From Channallabes apus (taxonomy: Eukaryota > Chordata > Actinopteri > Siluriformes > Clariidae), in the NCBI GenBank assembly GCA_030522415.1, contig CM060127.1, forward strand, positions 4,239,207-4,303,206: a DNA stretch of 64,000 nt, read 5' to 3'. The notes under the pieces are model-generated. The model saw only the letters and a program-made list of their open reading frames with translations. It searched no databases and had not been told where the DNA came from. Shown here in pieces: positions 11,253-22,766 of this stretch; position 1 is the stretch's first letter, and every line of letters begins with the position of its first letter. A program made the translations under genes and the position numbers.

Positions 11253-12344
11253 GCTATACACAACCACACGCAATTATACACAACCCCCTACAATTGTACA
11301 TAATTACGCACAATCCACAATCACACACACAACCGTACACAACTATACACATCCACACACAACTATATACACAACCACACACAATTATACATAACCACAC
11401 ACAACTACGCAAAGCTATAAACACCCACATCCAATTATAAACAACCATACACAATTAAGCATAACTACCTGTATACACAATCACACACAATTATAAACAA
11501 CTATACACAATTAAACATAACTATCCACAATCACACACAACTACACACAACTATACATAACTCGCTACTATACACAAACACACACAACTATTCAAATCTA
11601 TAAACATCCACATGCAATTATACACAAGTGTACTTAACCACACTCAAGTACAAAAAACTATACACAACCACACACAAATATACACAATCATATGCACAGG
11701 TATGCACAACTATTCATAGGCAAGTACAAGTATACACAACTACACACAATTAAACATAACTATACACAACCACACACATTCCTGCATAACTATAAACAAC
11801 CACACACAATTATACCCAACTATAGACAACCACAAACAATTATATACAACTGTACAGAACCACTCACCATTAAACATAACTATACACAAAAATACATAAT
11901 TATACATAACCATACACAATTATCCACAACTATACACAATTAAACATAACTATACACAACCTCATACAGTTCTAAATAACTACACACAACTATACACACA
12001 CAACTACGTATACACAACCATACATAATTATACATAACCATACACAATTATCCACAATTAAACATAACTATACACAACCTCATACAGTTCTAAATAACTG
12101 CACACAACCATACACAACTATTCACAACTACACACAACCATACACAATTATACATACTGTAACTATACATGACCACACACAATTACTGTATATACAACTA
12201 GATCCAATCAAACACAGTTGTATACAACTATACACAAACACATACCTTTAAACATAACTCACACACAATAAAACAGAATTACATTATACAAATTATAAAC
12301 AATAATGTATAATTTTGTTCTGCCATACAAAATTATACATAACT

Positions 12345-12562
12345 GGTACAGTAAGTTCCTGCCATGCGGAAGGCCCGGGTTCTGTTCCCAGCCAGTGCCC
12401 AAACCCCCCAGCTAATGGATACAGTGCCGGTCCCAAGCCCGGATAAAATGGGAGGGTTGCGTCAGGAAGGGCATCCGGTGTAAAACCTGTGCCAAGTTGT
12501 TGTGCGGACTGGATATTCCGCTATGGCGACCCCTTGCTGGGAGCAACCGAAAGACCAACAAC
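12345..12562 (+). mobile_element. tRNA-derived SINE (family B)
   Basis: The head contains a weak B-box (GGTTCTGTTCCC, about 12379-12390). The body carries GGTCCCAAGCCCGGATAAAA, GGGCATCCGG and GCTATGGCGACCCCTTGCTG, a combination common in fish SINEs whose tail is shared with a LINE. A second, opposite copy is at 46603-46770. It is inserted in the CA/TA-rich array. Confidence 0.75.
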
Positions 12563-12779
12563 ATACACAACCACATGCAATTATACACAGTCATACACAG
12601 GTTTACACAACTATAGTCAACCACATACAATTAAATATGACTATACACAACCACATACAATTATACATGGCGATATATCAAACACAATTATAAACAACCA
12701 TTCACAGGTATACACAATATACAGTAAGTTATACATAATATATATACACAACCACACAACTATCAAAAATTTGTCATCT

Positions 12780-13200
12780 TAATAGTTTAGCACTCATTCA
12801 CTAGATTAGCTTTCTATTTGCTAGGTTAACTTTCATTCATTAGGTTAGCCTTCCAGTACACATACAAACAGTACATTGCTATGTTACAGGATATGTTTGT
12901 GTTTTATTAATATTATTATTATTATTATTATTATAAATGTCTTTAGTACTAACCTTATTGGCTCTGTGCGTATGTATTTGTGGAAGTGTGTGTTTGTGTA
13001 TATTCTGTATATACAGAATACATTGTGTATATTCTGTATATACATGTGCATCCATCTATCCGTCTGTCTGTCTGTCAATTTGTCTGTGTGTTTATCACTC
13101 TTCTGTCATTCTCTTTCTTTCTTTCTGAACTTGAAATGTTTGGCAGTCTGGCCCTCATGCTAATGAAAGTATCTGCGAATGGCTGCTATTTCAGATGAAT

Positions 13201-13251
<51 letters not shown>

Positions 13252-13899
13252 TTCGTTCTGTGATTTAATTTTTAAGGGTTGCTGAAACTGTTTTTTTTTT
13301 TTGCACTGAGAGAAAATGGATGAACAGATAGTGAAAGAGAAAGACAGAGATAGTACAAATAAATACATACAGACAGGTAGAGAAACAGAAAAATAAATAA
13401 TAAAGATAAAGACAGTGGAACAGAAACAGGCCGAGAAAATAAGGAAAAGACAGACAGAAAGAAGGAGAGAGCGTGTAGAAAGTAGACAGAGAGAGAGAGA
13501 GAATAATTCAATTCTAATTGAGTTTGCCAGACTACACCAGGTCTCTCAGACAGATGGATGATGAATGCAGTCTAAAGGGAAAGCGTCTGGGTGAGTCAGG
13601 GATGTCCCTCACCCCCACAGCACACACACACACACACACACTCACACAAACACCTCCCCTATATCCCCTCTCCACACAGAGACACACACAGAGACACACA
13701 CTTTGGCAGAAAGCAGAAAATGTCCAGACAATGAGAAATGCTGCAGGTGGTTCAGTTTACTTACTGACTAAAGGTCAAAAGAAAATGGGGTTGTTTGGGT
13801 TCGTATGTGGTCAGATGTGTATTGGTGTTTGGCTGAGAATTAGCGTTGGATATTTGGTACAATGTACATGTGTTTGGAATGAGCTTGTTGGTATTTGAT
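12780..13899. other. Microsatellite-rich spacer, no gene
   Basis: Holds an (ATT) tract (about 12909-12932), a perfect 20-bp palindrome TATTCTGTATATACAGAATA at 13001-13020 with a partial repeat just after it, a (TG) tract (13207-13249), a purine-rich stretch (13310-13502) and a (CA) tract (13620-13642). I see no exon. Confidence 0.6.
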
Positions 13900-16850
13900 C
13901 AAAAGTGGTGGCGTTTGCTAGTATTGAATGTTCTACATTAATGTTGGTGTTTGAGAATGGTGTTTATGAGTGATCATTTTTATTAGTGTTTAATGGTGTG
14001 TTGTGTATGTTTGAAAATATTAGTTTTAGTTTGATGGGGATGTTGTTTGATGAGGAGTGCTGGTGTGTGTTGGTGTATGATGGAGGTGTTGGCTTGTTGG
14101 TGTTTGATAGGGAGAATTGGTTTGATGGTGATTAATGGGTGGTGTTGATTTGATGCTATATGGAAGTATTTGTTTGTTAGTGTTTGACAGGGGAAAGGTT
14201 TGGTGGTGTTTCATGGGGCATGTCAGTGCTTATTGGTGTTTAATGATTAGTGTTGGTTTGGTGGTGTTTAATGGGTAGCGTTGGTTTGTTGGTATATGAT
14301 GGAGAGTGTTGGTTTGTTGGTGTATGATGGAGAGTGTTGGTTTGTTGGTGTATGATGGAGAGTGTTGGTTTGTTGGTTTATGGTGGAGAGTGTTGGTTTG
14401 TTGGTGTATGATAGAGGTGTACAGTAGGTTTGTTGGTATATGATGGAGAGTGTTGGTTTGTTGGTGTATGATGGAGGTGTTGGCTTGTTGGTGTTTGATA
14501 GGGAGAATTGGTTTGATGGTGATTAATGGGTGGTGTTGCTTTGATGCTATATGGAAGTGTTTGTTTGTTAGTGTTTGACAGGGGAAAGTTGGTTTGGTGG
14601 TGTTTCATGGGGCATGTTGGTGCATGTTGGTGTCTTGTGGAGAGTGTTGGTTTGTTGGTGTATGATGGAGAGTGTTGGTTTGTTGGTGTATGATGGAGAG
14701 TGTTGGTTTGTTGGTGTATGATAGAGGTGTAGGTTTGTTGGTATATGATGGAGAGTGTTGGTTTGTTGGTGTATGATGGAGAGTGTTGGTTTGTTGGTAT
14801 ATGATGGAGAGTGTTGGTTTGTTGGTGTATGGTGGAGAGTGTTGGTTTGTTGGTGTATGATGGGGAGTGTTGGTTTGTTGGTGTATGATGGAGAGTGTTG
14901 GTTTGTTGGTGTATGATAGAGGTGTAGGTTTGTTGGTATATGATGGAGAGTGTTGGTTTGTTGGTATATGATGGAGAGTGTTGGTTTGTTGGTATATGAT
15001 GGAGAGTGTTGGTTTGTTGGTGTATGGTGGAGAGTGTTGGCTTGTTGGTGTATGGTGGAGAGTGTTGGTTTGTTGGTGTATGGTGGAGAGTGTTGGTTTG
15101 TTGGTGTATGATGGGGAGTGTTGGTTTGTTGGTGTATGATGGAGAGTGTTGGTTTGTTGATATATGATGGGGAGTGTTGGTTTGTTGGTGTATGATAGAG
15201 GTGTAGGTTTGTTGGTATATGATGGAGAGTGTTGGTTTGTTGGTGTATGATGGAGAGTGTTGGTTTGTTGGTATATGATGGAGAGTGTTGGTTTGTTGGT
15301 GTATGGTGGAGAGTGTTGGTTTGTTGGTGTATGATGGGGAGTGTTGGTTTGTTGGTGTATGGTGGAGAGTGTTGCTTTGTTGGTGTATGATGGAGAGTGT
15401 TGGTTTGTTGGTGTATGATGGGGAGTGTTGGTTTGTTGGTGTATGATGGAGAGTGTTGGTTTGTTGGTGTATGATAGAGGTGTAGGTTTGTTGGTATATG
15501 ATGGAGAGTGTTGGTTTGTTGGTGTATGATGGAGAGTGTTGGTTTGTTGGTGTATGATGGGTTGTGTTGCTTTGTTGGTGTATGATGGAGAGTGGTGGTT
15601 TGTTGGTGTATGGTGGAGAGTGTTGGTTTGTTGGTGTATGATGGGGAGTGTTGGTTTGTTGGTGTATGATGGGTTGTGTTGCTTTGTTGGTGTATGATGG
15701 AGAGTGGTGGTTTGTTGGTATATGATGGAGAGTGTTGGTTTGTTGGTTTATGGTGGAGAGTGTTGGTTTGTTTGTATATGATGGAGAGTGTTGGTTTGTT
15801 GGTGTATGATGGAGGTGTTGGCTTGTTGATGTTTGATAGGGAGAGTTGGTTTGATGGTGATTAATGGGTGGTGTTGCTTTGATGCTATATGGAAGTGTTT
15901 GTTAGTGTTTGACAGGGGAAAGTTGGTTTGGTGGTGTTTCATGGGGCATGTTGGTGCATGTTGGTGTATGGTGGAGAGTGTTGGTTTGTTGGTGTATGAT
16001 GGAGAGTGTTGGTTTGTTGGTATATGATGGAGAGTGTTGGTTTGTTGGTGTATGGTGGAGAGTGTTGGTTTGTTGGTGTATGATGGAGAGTGTTGGTTTG
16101 TTGGTTCATGATGGAGAGTGTTGGTTTGTTGGTATATGATGGAGAGTGTTGGTTTGTTGGTGTATGATGGAGAGTGTTGGTTTGTTGGTGTATGATGGAG
16201 AGTGTTGGTTTGTTGGTATAAGATGGAGATTGTTGGTTTGTTGGTGTATGATGGAGAGTGTTGGTTTGTTGATATATGATGGGGAGTGTTGGTTTGTTGG
16301 TGTATGATGGAGAGTGTTGGTTTGTTGGTGTATGATGGAGAGTGTTGGTTTGTTGGTGTATGATGGAGAGTGTTGGTTTGTTGGTGTATGATGGAGAGTG
16401 TTGGTTTGTTGGTATAAGATGGAGATTGTTGGTTTGTTGGTGTATGATGGAGAGTGTTGGTTTGTTGGTATAAGATGGAGATTGTTGGTTTGTTGGTGTA
16501 TGATGGAGAGTGTTGGTTTGTTGGTGTATGATGGGGAGTGTTGGTTTGTTGGTATATGATGGGGAGTGTTGGTTTGTTGGTGTATGATGGGGATGTTGGT
16601 TTGTTGGTGTATGATGGAGAGTGTTGGTTTGTTGGTGTATGATGGGGAGTGTTGGTTTGTTGGTGTATGATGGGGATGTTGGTTTGTTGGTGTATGATGG
16701 AGAGTGTTGGTTTGTTGGTGTATGATGGAGAGTGTTGGTTTGTTGGTGTATGATGGAGAGTGTTGGTTTGTTGGTGTATGATGGAGAGTGTTGGTTTGTT
16801 GGTGTATGATGGGGAGTGTCGGTTTGATGGTATTTGATGTGTGTTTTTTA
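13900..16850 (+). repeat. 28-bp minisatellite array with higher-order structure
   Basis: The core unit TGTTGGTTTGTTGGTGTATGATGGAGAG is repeated for nearly 3 kb, with single-base variants (GTATGG, GTATAT, GGGGAG, TATAAG). The + strand has almost no C. A distinct 145-bp block (TTTGATAGGGAGA...GATTAATGGGTGG...TGATGCTATATGGAAG) recurs at about 14076, 14467 and 15805. The variant GATAGAGGTGTA recurs near 14410, 14720, 14915, 15193 and 15472; the last three are about 279 bp apart, close to ten units. Open frames here are repeat translations. Confidence 0.95.
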
Positions 16851-17511
16851 TTGGTGTTTATTGGTGAATGTTGGAGAATGTTGGTGGGTGAAATGTAGAT
16901 CTAAGCCAGTTAGCTGCTTAAGTGTGTTAGATGGTGTTTAACACAACTCTCCTACATATGGGTCTTTGCTGGTATTTTATATGTGGTGAATTTAGAATAG
17001 TGGTGTTTGGTAATGTTAATAACAGGTTGTTGTTGCTTAAGCTAATGTTTATAGCAATTATAAGTATTTGTGTTTTATTGTGGGTTATTTGCATGGGATG
17101 GAGTTAAAACATTTAACCATATACATATAACTTGGTGAACATCTGCTGAAAACAATCCACAAAATCTAGAGAGGAAACACCAACAAAAACCTTCAAACAC
17201 TAAATCCAGCAAGGGTCCAATTTCAAACATCTGAACTCCCCATGAACCCAGAGTGGTTTTTCCTCCCTATTAAATCTCAAAGCAGAAAGACACACACACA
17301 CACTCACTCAGAGACCATTACAGGTCTGCAAATAAAGAAGGTCAGAGGTCAGGAATTTAAAGATTTCAGCGGCTAAAGGTCAGGCACAAGAGACCTTGAA
17401 TTTGAACTCGAGTGTAATCAATATTAAGGACTAGTAAAAAAGTTACACAATCAACGTTGTTCTATATTGGAAACCAAGACATTAAGTATAAAGGTGGGCA
17501 CACACACATGC
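16851..17511. other. No feature recognised
   Basis: Array-edge sequence with a few TTGGTG words until about 16890, then ordinary AT-rich sequence. No exon or element boundary is visible. Confidence 0.5.
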
Positions 17512-17843
17512 AATACCGCTCGAATGTATGGGATCACTTTATAACTTCATTGTCGTTCCTTTTTTATTGATTTTTGCATTGTAAAACAATGCTAAAGGCA
17601 TTCAAAATATGCAATAATCTCCTTTGAACAGTTAATGTTATTCAAATGTGTCGAGGTGCTGTTAACTGGTGATTTTTAAGGCTGGTAACTCTAGACTAAC
17701 TGTTCCTCTGCAGCAGAGGTAGGTTTTGATCTTGCTTTCCTGGTATGGTCTTCATGAGAGCCAGTTTCATCATGGTGCTTGATGGGTTTTGCAAATGCAC
17801 TTGACACAATACTGTTCTTGCCAAAACTATTCCAGAAAGGCGC
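17512..17843 (-). mobile_element. Tc1-like transposon remnant (5' part), - strand
   Basis: The segment near 17745-17840, read on the - strand, matches 36405-36500 (for example AAGCACCATGATGAAACTGG and TCATGAAG), which is the start of a Tc1-like transposase. The left end (ATACCGCTCGAATGTATGGG) resembles the terminal repeat CACTACCGTTCAAAAGTTT of the same family. It is a decayed internal-deletion copy. Confidence 0.65.
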
Positions 17844-18063
17844 AATATACAGTAATCATAAGGTTACATTTATTTGGACCAATAAAGGAGAGAAAAGGGA
17901 ATACATCCAAACATGCTATTATTACTTTTTAAGTTTATTACTAAATAAGTAATTAAGGTTTTATTAATAAATGCCACGTTTATTATTATTATAAAATAAA
18001 ATTTAGCTTGGTTTCATAATGTACATTTGGGGTATCCCGTGTAGATAGACAATATACTTTCAA

Positions 18064-18330
18064 TTTCAATTCAATTCAATTTTATTTGTATAGCGCTTTT
18101 AGCAATTGACATTGCCTCAAAGCAGCTTTACACAATCAAAAGAATTATTTAAGTTTGTATGGAATGTGAATGTGTATTAATCAAAATGGTCAGATAGTCC
18201 CTGGTGAGCAAGCCGAGGGCGACAGTGGCAAGGAAAAACTCCCTGAGATGGTGATAGGAAGAAACCTTGAGAGGAACCAGACTCAACAGGGAACCCATCC
18301 TCATCTGGGTGAAAAATGATCTGCATAAAA
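18064..18330 (+). repeat. Widespread teleost interspersed repeat, copy 1
   Basis: Starts with CAATTCAATTCAATTTTATT and TGTATAGCGCTTTTAGCAA, then CTCAAAGCAGCTTTACACAA, then GGCAAGGAAAAACTCCCTGA and CTTGAGAGGAACCAGACTCA. This combination is common in bony-fish genomes. An opposite-strand copy lies at 19798-20078. Confidence 0.75.
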
Positions 18331-18424
18331 ATATATGCATTTATACTGTGTGTTAGGTGGCATATTTAACATGCTACACAAATGTTTTGCTTAAGTAAAC
18401 CTTTAAATTATTATTATTATCACT

Positions 18425-18639
18425 GGCGTGGTGGTGTAGTGGTTAGCACTGTGGCCTTGCACCTCCAGGGTCCGGGTTCGATTCCCGGCCAGGCTCGATT
18501 CCCGTCTCTGTGTGCATGAAGTTTGCATGTTCTCCCCGTGCTTGGTGGGTTTCCTCCGGGTACTCCGGTTTCCTCCCACAGTCCAAAGACATGCAGATTA
18601 GGCTAATTGGCGTTCCCAAATTGACCATAGTGTGTGAAT

Positions 18640-18678
<39 letters not shown>

Positions 18679-18803
18679 CGCTCTGCGATGGATTGTCACT
18701 CTGTCCAGGGTGTACCCTGCCTCGTGCCCCGAGTCTCCTGGGATAGGCTCCAGGTCCCCGCGACCCTAAATACAGGATAAAGCGGTATAGAAGATGAATG
18801 AAT
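18425..18803 (+). mobile_element. tRNA-derived SINE (family A), near full length
   Basis: Head GGCGTGGTGGTGTAGTGGTT with B-box GGTTCGATTCCCGG (about 18475-18488), body with TCCCACAGTCCAAAGACATG, an internal (TG)n near 18641-18671 and tail GGTATAGAAGATGAATGAAT. It is the best-preserved + strand copy in the window. Confidence 0.9.
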
Positions 18804-19372
18804 TAATTATTATCATTATTATTATTATTAGGATTATTAAATGTAAAATGTAAAAAGCACAAAAAACACAATGTATAATACAGGTTATAAGAGAAACTAC
18901 CAAAATTACAAATAACTAAATATGTATATAGAAAAAAAATTAAACAGCTTAAAAAATAGTACAATAATTTGATATGTACAGTATTATTGTATACAGTCAA
19001 AATATCAAAAGCAAACTAAATAAATAACACAAAATAATAAATACAATTTTACAATTTTAAAATACAAATAAGTCAGTTTCAATCACACTTTGTACATACC
19101 TGTAGTTGCGATAAATTTAATAATCATTACATTTAATAGCTACATTACTACTACAGTATTGTACCCATAATAATGTGTTCTTGTGGCTTGGACTGATTTA
19201 GTATTGTTTACTGCATGTTTACTGCATTTTCTATTATGTTACTGTGGTTTATTTTTTAGAAATGTTAACAGTAGAAGACATTATTAAACAGTGCACTTTG
19301 TTTCGCCTGTGAATACTTACGGCATTACAGCAAACAGTGTTCTCTTAGGAGAACCTCTTAAAAGCCACAGAG

Positions 19373-19374
<2 letters not shown>
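18804..19374. other. AT-rich spacer, nothing recognised
   Basis: ATT-rich stretch after the SINE, then AT-rich sequence without repeats or exons. Confidence 0.5.

Positions 19375-19446
<72 letters not shown>
19375..19446. repeat. (TG)n microsatellite, about 36 units
   Basis: Uninterrupted TG dinucleotides. The open frames across it are repeat translations. Confidence 0.95.
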
Positions 19447-19450
<4 letters not shown>

Positions 19451-19797
19451 CGTATTTTATGGCTCTGTGGTTTCCCCCAGCGTGTTTGCACTCGGTATGT
19501 TCAGGAAGTCGAAGGCTGTTTTGTCTGGTTTTGGGTCTCTGTGGGTTTCCCAATAAAAAAATATTAAATAAACAAAAAAGAGGAAGATGTTTTACTTGAT
19601 GTACAGAAAAAGCTCAGTGTTAGATGAGGTGATTTCAAATTGCTAATATATTGTTATTATTATTTTTGTATATATATAAACATAGACAGACCTTCAACTT
19701 GAGATATTCCTTCTGCAACAAAATGTCATTCATTATAATGAAACATAATTTTTCATTCAAAATTATGTCTTCATATTTTGCTTACACACATAAAAAT

Positions 19798-20078
19798 CAC
19801 CCAAATAAGGATGGGTTCCTTGTTGAGTCTGGTTCCTCTCAAGGTTTCTTCCTATTGCCATCTCAGGGAGTTTTTCCTTGCCACTGTCGCCTTCACCCTT
19901 GGCTCTTGGTTTGCTCATCAGAGACAATCTCATTATTATCTAGACACATGTTTCTCACACATACACACTTCCATAAATTTTCTTTTCAAATTTTCTTTTC
20001 ATTTTTCGTGAAGCTGCTTTGAGATAATCCCCATTAAAGTAAAAGTGCTATATAAAGAAAATTGAATTGAATTGAATA
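19798..20078 (-). repeat. Widespread teleost interspersed repeat, copy 2 (opposite orientation)
   Basis: Same family as 18064-18330 on the other strand: GAGTCTGGTTCCTCTCAAGG, TCAGGGAGTTTTTCCTTGCC, AAGCTGCTTTGAGATAAT and the outward tail GAATTGAATTGAAT. The two copies form an inverted pair about 1.5 kb apart. Confidence 0.75.
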
Positions 20079-20139
20079 TATACATGTGTAGGATTTAAAC
20101 CGGGATTTTTATAAAAATTTCTGCTGAAAGTAGGTGTAA

Positions 20140-20410
20140 AAACGATTCACATTTGCAGAAAACAAGCACAGTACAGTGGCCAGACTCTTTGAATGGACAA
20201 ATGGTTTAAACAAAGCTGTATGTCTGTGAATGACGATCCCGGCCAAAGTGGGAGTTATTGCCACATTCCCATACAGTCCTGACCTCAGTCCAAGCCATTT
20301 ACATATGTTTGGGCCATTAAAGGAGCTCCTGGGAGGCCAGTTTTTTAGTCGTGATTTGAGTAGGCATTCTGATAGAAAACTTTCTACCTTGATGGTGTTC
20401 AAGCACTAGT
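20140..20410 (+). mobile_element. mariner-type transposase remnant
   Basis: From about 20259 one + frame reads PYSPDLSPSHLHMFGPLKEL followed by GGQFFSRD. This matches the C-terminal catalytic region of mariner transposases, where the PYSPDLAPSD motif holds the third catalytic aspartate. Only about 50 residues are recognisable and no terminal repeats were found. Confidence 0.75.
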
Positions 20411-20915
20411 GAAATACAGGGTTAAGTGCATTAGTGTCGAAGGCAATTATGTTTGGAACTAGAGGGAGTTTTTACGCTCATAACTGTGTTCTGTTATTAT
20501 GCAGACATATAGTGATGTAGTCATACAACAGGAAAATTAATCTTTTTTTTTTTATAAGCTAATGAAGTTGGGGTTAAGCCCATACACATGAATGATGGTT
20601 AGTAAAATTGATGGATCTTTAAGATTTATAAAGAAGACAAATGGGAATGTAATTAGGTAAGCAAACAAGAATGAATTTAAAATTATATTTAATTAAAGTA
20701 AAATCTGGTGAAGTGTGATAATTATGGTAATAAAGCATGATGTGAATGCGTGTGCGCACACACACAAAGCAGACAAAGAAACATACTGAGTCATTCTCTA
20801 ACCTCTCCCTCACACTCACATGTCTGAAAAATAGGGAAGGATATTAACACACACACGCAAAGGGAGGGAAATAACGGCACCTAACACACCCGGAAAAATG
20901 CACAACTTGTCTAAG
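20411..20915. other. No feature recognised
   Basis: AT-rich sequence with a short (CA) tract near 20757-20766; no exon or element seen. Confidence 0.5.
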
Positions 20916-20916
20916 A

Positions 20917-20919
<3 letters not shown>

Positions 20920-21013
<94 letters not shown>
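20920..21013. repeat. Compound (TA)n-(GA)n microsatellite
   Basis: About 46 bp of pure TA/AT passes directly into about 48 bp of pure GA/AG. Confidence 0.95.
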
Positions 21014-21015
<2 letters not shown>

Positions 21016-21111
21016 TCCAAGCTTTTCACACCCATTCTTTTTTTCTTACGTTTCTCTCATTTTTCCTGTCTGATTTTCCATACAGGAAGTGTTGTAAGCT
21101 TCCATCTTCAT

Positions 21112-21330
21112 CTCTCTCCACAGATCTTCAATAAAGTTCAAGTCTGGTTTCAGGTGGGGTAATTCAGAGACATTCAGAGACTTGTCTGAAGTAACTCAAC
21201 TCCTAAACTCATTTTGTCATGCTGAAAGGTCAACTTTATCTGGTCTCCCCATTCCCGTTCCTTGAGGAACTCCCCGAGAGTATGATGCTCCCACTACCAT
21301 ACTTCACTGCAGGGCTGATGAGTGTGCCTT
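21112..21330 (-). mobile_element. Degenerate teleost DNA-transposon-type repeat
   Basis: TTCAAGTCTGGTTTCAGGTG, GACATTCAGAGACTTGTCTG and ATGATGCTCCCACTACCATA match, in order, segments of a very common fish repeat that carries ATGATGCTGCCACCACCATG. The last segment on the - strand reads like Tc1-type VKYGSGSI. It is decayed and both ends are uncertain. Confidence 0.5.
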
Positions 21331-22099
21331 GATCAAGCAAAGCTTTAAAAATTGATAACTTAGAGCTCCTTATGTCTGCATAGCTTGCTTTCTCGTCTGA
21401 CATGCAAATTCAACTATGGCACTTTTCTAACTAATATGCATGATGGCATGAATTCTTCATTTGTTGCTTAGTCACAAAATATTTACTTATATTTTTGAAT
21501 ACCTGCATGTGCATAAATACAGATTCCATCCAGGCCCAGGAGCCGTGGAAGCAAATCTGACTGTGGTCTTTATGTGAGAAGGACATACTCTTTTCTCCAT
21601 GTCAATCAGAGCAACACTCAACAATTGTAAGCATCTGTGAGCTTGTGTATGCAGAAAAAGGTAGATAGCAATCCGGATGTGTAAATAGTCAAACATTTCG
21701 AACCTTGAGGTGGATGAACTAAAACTTCAAAAGATAACATCTGGTTCAACATCTGTCAGGCAAGAACAGGAATCTGAGGCTACAGTGGGTCACAAGGTAG
21801 AGTCGATATAGTGTAGGGATAGAGGGATATTATGGGTCTGTACTTAGTTTTCACACACACATACACACATAATCACACAGGCTATTTTGAACAGAGTGAC
21901 AGTTTGTTAGAATGTGTGTGTGTGTGGGGTGGGGGGGGGGTGTCATCGCACGGTGAGAGCGCGAAGATAAATAATCAATAATCCTATTATTATTATTATT
22001 ATTAAAGTAGTAGTAGTAGTATTAATAATAAGCCGAAGAAGAATAAGCTCGCTGATGATGATGTGTTGCATTGCTGTAACTCCAAACTCCAGACAGTCA
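21331..22099. other. Upstream region of pmepa1, nothing recognised
   Basis: Ordinary sequence with a short (ATT) tract near 21984-22003 and a G-run at about 21927-21940. No exon or element recognised. Confidence 0.5.
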
Positions 22100-22184
22100 G
22101 CGGCGAGACTCCAGCCACTCTACTAATGTGTGTGTGTGTAATTCTATGCTCTATACACACTCTCCCTGTCTAGACCTGACCCCT

Positions 22185-22216
<32 letters not shown>

Positions 22217-22639
22217 TTCTATCCGTCTGCGCGCGCTCTCCCTCCCTCCTCCTCCTCCTCCTGTCTGGCTCGAATTCTGCCCCTCCTTTTGTAGGCGGAG
22301 TCAAACTCTCACAGACACACACAGACCCAGATACACACACACACAGACCGACACACACACACAGACACATAGAGCGAACTCCTTCCTTTCTGGCTGCGCG
22401 CGGATGGTTTCGGTAATCGTACCCCACAGTCCGTTGCGCGCGAGCTGCTGCGTCTTCTTCGTCTATGTGGCCTCGCGCTTTTCTTCAGGATGGCGTGATT
22501 AACGGGTGAGACAGACCGGAGACCGGGCTCCTACTCGGACTTTAAAGGACCCCCCCTCCTCTCCATCCTCCTCCTCTCCCCGCTCTCTCACTCTCACACA
22601 CACCCTCCCTCTCTCTCTCTCTCTCTCTCCCTCCTCTTC
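22100..22639 (+). promoter_or_regulatory. Probable pmepa1 promoter and 5' UTR
   Basis: CpG density rises sharply from about 22220 to 22960 (GTCTGCGCGCGCTCTCC, GCTGCGCGCGGATGG, GTTGCGCGCGAGC), the profile of a CpG-island promoter, and it surrounds coding exon 1. No TATA box is obvious. The segment also contains CT-rich tracts, a GTCTAGAC site at 22168, and two short upstream ORFs ahead of the assigned start (14 codons at 22465-22509 and ATG-GCG-TGA at 22490-22498). Whether these lie in the mRNA depends on the unknown transcription start. Confidence 0.6.
22168..22175. promoter_or_regulatory. Perfect SMAD palindrome GTCTAGAC upstream of pmepa1
   Basis: The 8-bp SMAD3/SMAD4 consensus palindrome lies about 470 bp upstream of the start codon. 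PMEPA1 is a known TGF-beta/SMAD target in mammals. Function here is inferred from sequence only. Confidence 0.4.
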
Positions 22640-22766
22640 ATGCGCCACCACCGAACGGTCCCGGGCACCGGCAGCGCGAGCTCCACCGACACCACCACCA
22701 ACTCCACCAATGCCACTCGCTCGTGCGACTGCAGCGCGTCCCAGCAGCCGCGGGGAATGGAGAGAT
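22640..22766 (+). CDS. pmepa1: pmepa1 coding exon 1 (lumenal N-terminus)
   Basis: Encodes residues 1-42 plus the first base of codon 43. The chosen ATG (22640-22642) starts MRHHRTV and ends QQPRGMER. A consensus donor (T|GTAAGT) follows at 22767. The first intron is phase 1, and the split codon T+CT gives Ser, which aligns with the Thr before ELEFVQ in human PMEPA1. The NST sequon, SCDCS cysteines and terminal ME resemble human isoform a exon 1 in order. There is no cleavable signal peptide, as expected for this family's topology. Confidence 0.8.

Larger units (their letters stand above)
9541..12760. repeat. Long CA/TA-rich satellite-like array (ACACAACTATAC motif), interrupted
   Basis: Irregular reiteration of short modules such as ACACAACTATACACAACC and ACACAATTATACATAACC at 9541-9970, 11253-12340 and 12563-12760. 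The gaps are an inverted-repeat element (9971-11252) and a SINE (12345-12562), so this was one continuous array before those insertions. It has no consistent coding frame. Confidence 0.8.

Noticed and set aside
15676..16139. Repetitive open frames in the 28-bp array resembling a repeat protein
   Set aside because: The unit length is not a multiple of three, so the frame rotates through all three readings and the frames are short and inconsistent. No start or splice context.
13900..16850. CRISPR-like regular repeat array
   Set aside because: Units are directly contiguous without unique spacers, in a vertebrate genome. It is a minisatellite.
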